41,363 nt of DNA, from assembly GCA_023444055.1 (NCBI GenBank), contig JAEZRV010000097.1:1-41363 (forward strand). The letters run 5' to 3'. Both the position numbers and the translations under genes were made by a program. Within the stretch, counting starts at the first letter, position 1. Each line of letters starts with the position of its first letter. The stretch is from Bacillota bacterium (lineage in GTDB: Bacteria; Bacillota; Clostridia; Acetivibrionales; DSM-1351). The notes beneath the pieces were generated by a model that worked only from the letters and a program-made list of their open reading frames with translations, was not told where the DNA came from and searched no databases. Positions 41,201-41,363 of this stretch are shown here, in pieces.

Positions 41201-41363
41201 GGCAGATTGAAAACTCAGTGGGATACAAAAGGAGCCGTAGACGCATATACTTATAATAATCAAGGCGATGTATTGTCTCACACACAGAAAAAGCAAGACA
41301 ATACAGAGGAAATAACAACCTTAACACGTTATGATGAAAATGGAAATGCTCGATTTGTATTCG
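29228..41363 (+). CDS. Giant secreted RHS/YD-repeat protein with dockerin, partial
   Basis: The frame stays open from the ATG at 29228 to the window edge, at least 4,045 codons. Order: signal peptide (MKNGKRWIASLLAVLLVIQS, cleavage near VYADTEA), about 17 fibronectin III domains (about 160-2145), four PPC-like domains among them (DDYGDDI...DFFKI type), one dockerin (about 401-465), 11 or so Kelch repeats (about 2150-2720, NGKIYVVGG type), a DUF6531-like start of the RHS core (NVLPMSFSRTYNSG), an SH3_3 domain inserted in it (about 2788-2852, ALNVREEPWG...GYVAAWY), then YD repeats (YDxxGNLxxxT type) to the end. No clear ribosome-binding site precedes the ATG. The variable toxin or tip domain expected at the C-terminus lies beyond the window. 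Confidence 0.9.
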   Translation, partial: MKNGKRWIASLLAVLLVIQSLSAIDLSFFQIQAVYADTEALSEQNSALQEYAGEMQKGEALTNLEADSGTIQNTNSSMTPTNLEVYNEQNNTELVNLESLLESDELGLQQLDVYDTDLSGLSNQLSNLDTLNTTSSAISIPSDGTDTTNDVLADNSILATTPAAISVPENIDMTATDTTLTVSWDAVDGAQSYDVSLNGNEINISTNNYTYDGLETNTLYTVMVRAVCNEEVRSDWSSEQSKYTLLSTPVNLKTTTVSSTSVSLTWDTVIGATGYEIYRNNISLGNFDANTYTDTDCVLTANTSYTYSVKAYNDYNVSAISKPCETRTAITIPANINVIATATTLEVSWDAVAGAQSYDVLLGDDVINILTNNYTFKNLEPNTSYKIKVRAAMSGENGLIGDLNGDGVVDSIDFALFKKYILDPTFDFPVEDDMWAADLNGDNTIDSIDFALFKKYILDPNFTFPKSALVKSEWSEEKVKFTLLSTPNNLKATKISGISFKIDWDAVVGATYYEIYRDSIMIQKTSTNSYLDNELELQKTYEYRVKACNEVNLSEASDATIVTTPDDDYGNDISSAYLVEVEVDLPGSISGDDMDFFKITLPVIGEYKLYINPVGDTYLIGYVYNSSGTLKSTYNIDAYRTSHLTINNSNVNTTYYLKLTLADSSVTGDFKYNLNLTYKDIQAPSVPANLAVSRIVDGTAYFVWSPSSDDMGVTGYELYRDGNLVKTVTGDICECSDGGLSPLTTYSYTVKAFDDDGNKSLDSQTVSVSTGEDIQAPTAPTNLSASSITARSLSLTWIASTDNFNVERYEIYNGSSKIDTSTGTNCTLIGLTPGTAFIFTVKAVDASDNVSSASNAVTVTTLEDDYGDDINNATDIDIGVDVPAVINSYGDIDFFKIILPKDGTYKISSYNGTPYPIGYLYSADGTLIASGNIYISTITADLRADTAYYLKVTAHNNQYIGEYKIKVTYIDNQAPTAPENLAILSKDDSTVHLTWSPATDNIGVTGYELYRDGNLIKTVNGDVLQYSDTGLTPLTTYSYTVKAFDAAGNRSLDSQLLSVTTDNDDEAPTAPTNLAASSITARSLTLKWTASTDNYNVARYEIYNESSKIAISTVTNYTVTGLTPATLYTFMVKAVDSSENISTTSSAITVTTLEDDYGDDINSASPIDLGTDVFAAINFNGDVDFFKFTPKVDGYYNFLKGIKIENNSLFECLYNSDGNYIIGSNFLNDWHLDAGKTYYFKVENLDNETVSYIVNIHLLDKQAPSTPENLNVSTIAEGTAYITWSPSNDNIGVAGYKIYRNGILINTVTGLVCEYSDTGLSPGNTYFYTIKSFDEDGNISEESNPLSVTVINRDDFDYSIPLQEGVDLHGEFNYNGDVDFYSFIPNIDGTYKIQSTGNMDTYGYLYDSNKITLDYNDDSGVDNNFSITKKLKANQTYYIKVMNYYNTGTGSYCINVTAIDDQNPTTPTNLAIESKTYTTVSLIWNVSTDNVGVVGYDVYRDNLKVGTAISTEYVDTGLMPGTTYTYMIKARDALGNTSSASDFISAETDPDYEVPTVPTNLEITAKTCSTISLSWNKSTDNSAIAGYEVYRNSSMVATTTTNLLNYTDSELMPNTTYEYTVKAKDIAGNISADSNSVSETTSLDTEPPIVPGKITVISKSDTTITISWLGSKDNASVSGYEIYRDGFKITTSSGISFTDTGLNANTTYTYSIKAYDGSGNISDASESMDVTTYLLATPNVVATGYSSSILLSWNAVEGATDYEIKFDTGISNIGNVTSYIHSDLNPSTRYYYEIRAKAGNETSNWSTVNCYTAPYIPTNIKVTPSANYVSISWDRSYGSYSYDIEDNGNIVGSTTQTNFLHYNLSPSTQHTYKVRAKNSSTSEWSIPVTTMTLLNRPSNITYITSSSAITINWPAVEKATEYEIEMDGQIVYSDSNTTFVHENLLPNTEYTYKLRAKNDLVTSEWVNISETTKLEMPKNIIAKAEDTRITFTWDPVSGASKYIVELNSPNEYKVPTKDSMTSSANFSTDSNILTIDRLYPCTNYTYRVYADGGEISEYGTIKTPFWTAKNITSYTTDLTAEIHWDSVGDMMEYDVCVDGEVIDLGTTREYAESNLIPGTEHIYKVRARNENEGYISDWTEIKCSTLLNYSPGTWSNGVGMPGSRVNHGTVSLNGKLYVFGGRDSDKSVLEYNPDTGVWKNKSEMINARVDPEAVTANNKIYIVGGGWCDNIEEYDPLLDKWKITTNLPIQDYVVAAVAMNEKIYVVFAGGALFEYNSLTNIWVQKAYMPTARYGCGAAVVNNKLYVIGGSNDITDFSHGWGYKYYSAVEEYDPAMDKWTKKANMPTGCSAFGTAALNGKIYAIGSYRGRNQTQEYTPSTDTWSVKSTLGPYWKGRPEAAELNGKIYLTGGYDDNSAFYWLLGSYTHSASVYVFEPDKTTWSTNTYIPKNRSEYASAALNGKIYVMGGRNNGSTVKTVDEYDIKTKTWTRKADMPTARYSFSAIALNGKIYVVGGADDSGLLNVFEEYDPENDIWVRKKDFTLKASSPGVTTACGKIYVVVGEYGSIPWDYSPILEYNPDTDIWKSLGEMKTNRSDFAIASANDKIYTFGGYSYWGREDVAEEFDPKTNTWTSLPFSCYRRNAKAVGINGKIYLMGGDDFGNVSSTVEEFDPATKTLRNIEYMTQPRYPENAVAVDNKIYIISGEYGNSSLFNSIESYTVAGLQFSPGSSISNFTEQVEDIRIESNVLPMSFSRTYNSGLNYEKTMVGNGWRTNYDSSVSKVQESGKVIAGALNVREEPWGEISTQISKNTIVKYLYKNAALQSDGRYWHYVQLPDGTKGYVAAWYIQDITGLEVTYSSGSRTVFENENGLYKAPYGTYDKLDAIDQGYKLTTKEQTKYYYNIDGKLIAVEDKSGNKHTIHYNSENKPSKVIDFAGKSITFTYTDGKLADITDSNGRNVSYSYDTYGNLTSVTDPIGNQTTYNYYLEYKDDGSLKSSRLKQIIDTYGNQIKKNEYDLFGRLKKQYDGINNAKSYSYSDIKLDENSLYDSAVFNQYSINEKGNSSKTALNLATQKPLAETDSEGRTAYYKYYVDLNCDGKWTDITNLRQGTSLYSAYNIAIQQGNKPTKEEITDRNGNVTIYETDARGNTIKITNPDSSYKEFEYDINNNLIKCKDEEQNCTYYIYDEATNTLLQKKVQPLNGTDDYLDTSDQTKFSITYYNYYNDTECNQLGYKAKGLVKTMTDPDGNTEIYTYTNDGNVRTVSNLATGIIATFEYYSEGWKKAEISPKEIRTEYIYDRNGRIEKVVLNSSDTTRYIYDNVGRKIKEISPKQYDPSLENLELKLYNGDHGYRYDYYADGKVSAIKDPENNTTEYTYDACGNLKTETKPNGSIYQYEYDVMNRLARLYFKNSKDSTPILLEEYWYSILDDGRTQKTYKKYINESEISTLTSIYDYAGRLISQTNPDGTSTSTVYNANGTVNYTTDAKGNSTYYRYDGLNRLTEQWTPFEKINDTVKYTYQKIVYDKAGKKLQEKTGKTTVAKDVVPTGYIAKNYEYNANGKVDTITQSDETGTIFGKTKYEYDADGNISKEIVYTDADNTNITEYNYNYMGKVSEKKVHVKAGDLEGYDFTSSEGKILLIKYTYDKNGNLETKTTPEILPTPETTTPIVTTTYTYDNMNRQTGVSQPGIDEDERSVTISSSTEYDWQGNKVRTTDANGNDTRYLYNKRGLLEKTTTETKDALGNIVKTNTTALYYDRAGRLTAEVAANDYDPTKTLDQMNRVEYTYDLMGRVKTKTYVGEENRVDPTNNFGWTTQQVRIVQKAYQYDENGNVIKELDALRFEAATDKTNIDTQISTGYGTEYNYNLANKLETVLDAETKARNLGFTTKYGYDALGRTITETNANGIITKYSYDGAGNVIAVAIKKSGNTPEQTLKTNTYDYTGKLLTETSYQSATALSTITFEYNALGQVRKTVYPSDASIPENIVKYQYDVMGRLKTQWDTKGAVDAYTYNNQGDVLSHTQKKQDNTEEITTLTRYDENGNARFVF
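30428..30622 (+). other. Dockerin module nested inside a FnIII domain
   Basis: Two Ca-binding repeats, GDLNGDGVVDSIDFALFKKY and ADLNGDNTIDSIDFALFKKY, interrupt the third FnIII domain between its strands (VRAAMSG before, KSEWSEEKVKFTLL after). The uninterrupted first FnIII has VRAVCNEEVRSDWSSEQSKYTLL at the same place. The specificity pair is S-I in both repeats, unlike A-I/A-L in the GH9 dockerin of this window. Confidence 0.85.

Noticed and set aside
2341..41327. Numerous antisense ORFs of 60-120 codons across GH9, GGDEF, DUF4474 and RHS genes
   Set aside because: They mirror coding repeats or low-complexity codons of real genes, lack ribosome-binding sites, and have no recognisable features.
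1..41363. tRNA or rRNA genes
   Set aside because: I saw no cloverleaf with T-loop consensus and no rRNA-like sequence on either strand; scanning by eye could miss one.

Overview
The window is AT-rich DNA from a spore-forming, cellulosome-making, anaerobic clostridium of the Ruminiclostridium/Clostridium cellulolyticum type. The grounds are a GH9 cellulase with a C-terminal dockerin, a second dockerin in a giant RHS protein, a cotJABC spore-coat operon, a DUF1657 spore-type protein, agr-type peptide signalling and AT-rich codon use. The genus is an inference from gene content.

Layout. 1-4260: GH9 cellulase behind five 34-bp repeats, a start-less dockerin fragment, a chagasin-like protease inhibitor, two foldback elements and a small spore-type ORF. 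4576-8178: membrane diguanylate cyclase, solute-binding lipoprotein and an AbrB-type regulator. 8605-28542: the cotJ operon, whose last gene cotJC is broken up. 29228-end: an RHS/YD-repeat secreted protein of more than 4,000 residues that runs off the window.

Main result. cotJC is split into four in-phase pieces (9120-9209, 16231-16302, 21301-21321, 28126-28542) by three adjacent elements. Each element has its own intact large serine recombinase: E1 9210-16230 (7,021 bp), E2 16303-21300 (4,998 bp), E3 21322-28125 (6,804 bp). Joining the pieces at the shared dinucleotides GG, AA and GG gives one open 199-codon CotJC with no stop and no extra or missing residues. For each element, the circle junction (reconstructed attP) is an inverted repeat centred on the same dinucleotide, as expected for a serine recombinase. 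The third piece is only 21 bp and must serve as a half-site for both E2 and E3. By analogy with skin/sigK and SPbeta/spsM, I infer developmental excision in the mother cell, here needing three separate recombination events in one gene.

Cargo. E1: an agrB-agrD pair with a convergent AgrC-like kinase and no AgrA, a GH43 glycosidase and a DUF1657 protein. E2: a GltD-like oxidoreductase, RidA, a transporter remnant and a sigma-54-like N-terminal fragment. E3: a second AbrB regulator, a full-length CotJC/Mn-catalase-family paralogue, a repeat-rich DUF4474 protein and a DUF5104-type lipoprotein. Each recombinase is preceded by a short ORF that could be its directionality factor.

Limits: family names come from motifs I recognise, not from database searches, and the junctions come from reading the sequence by eye.
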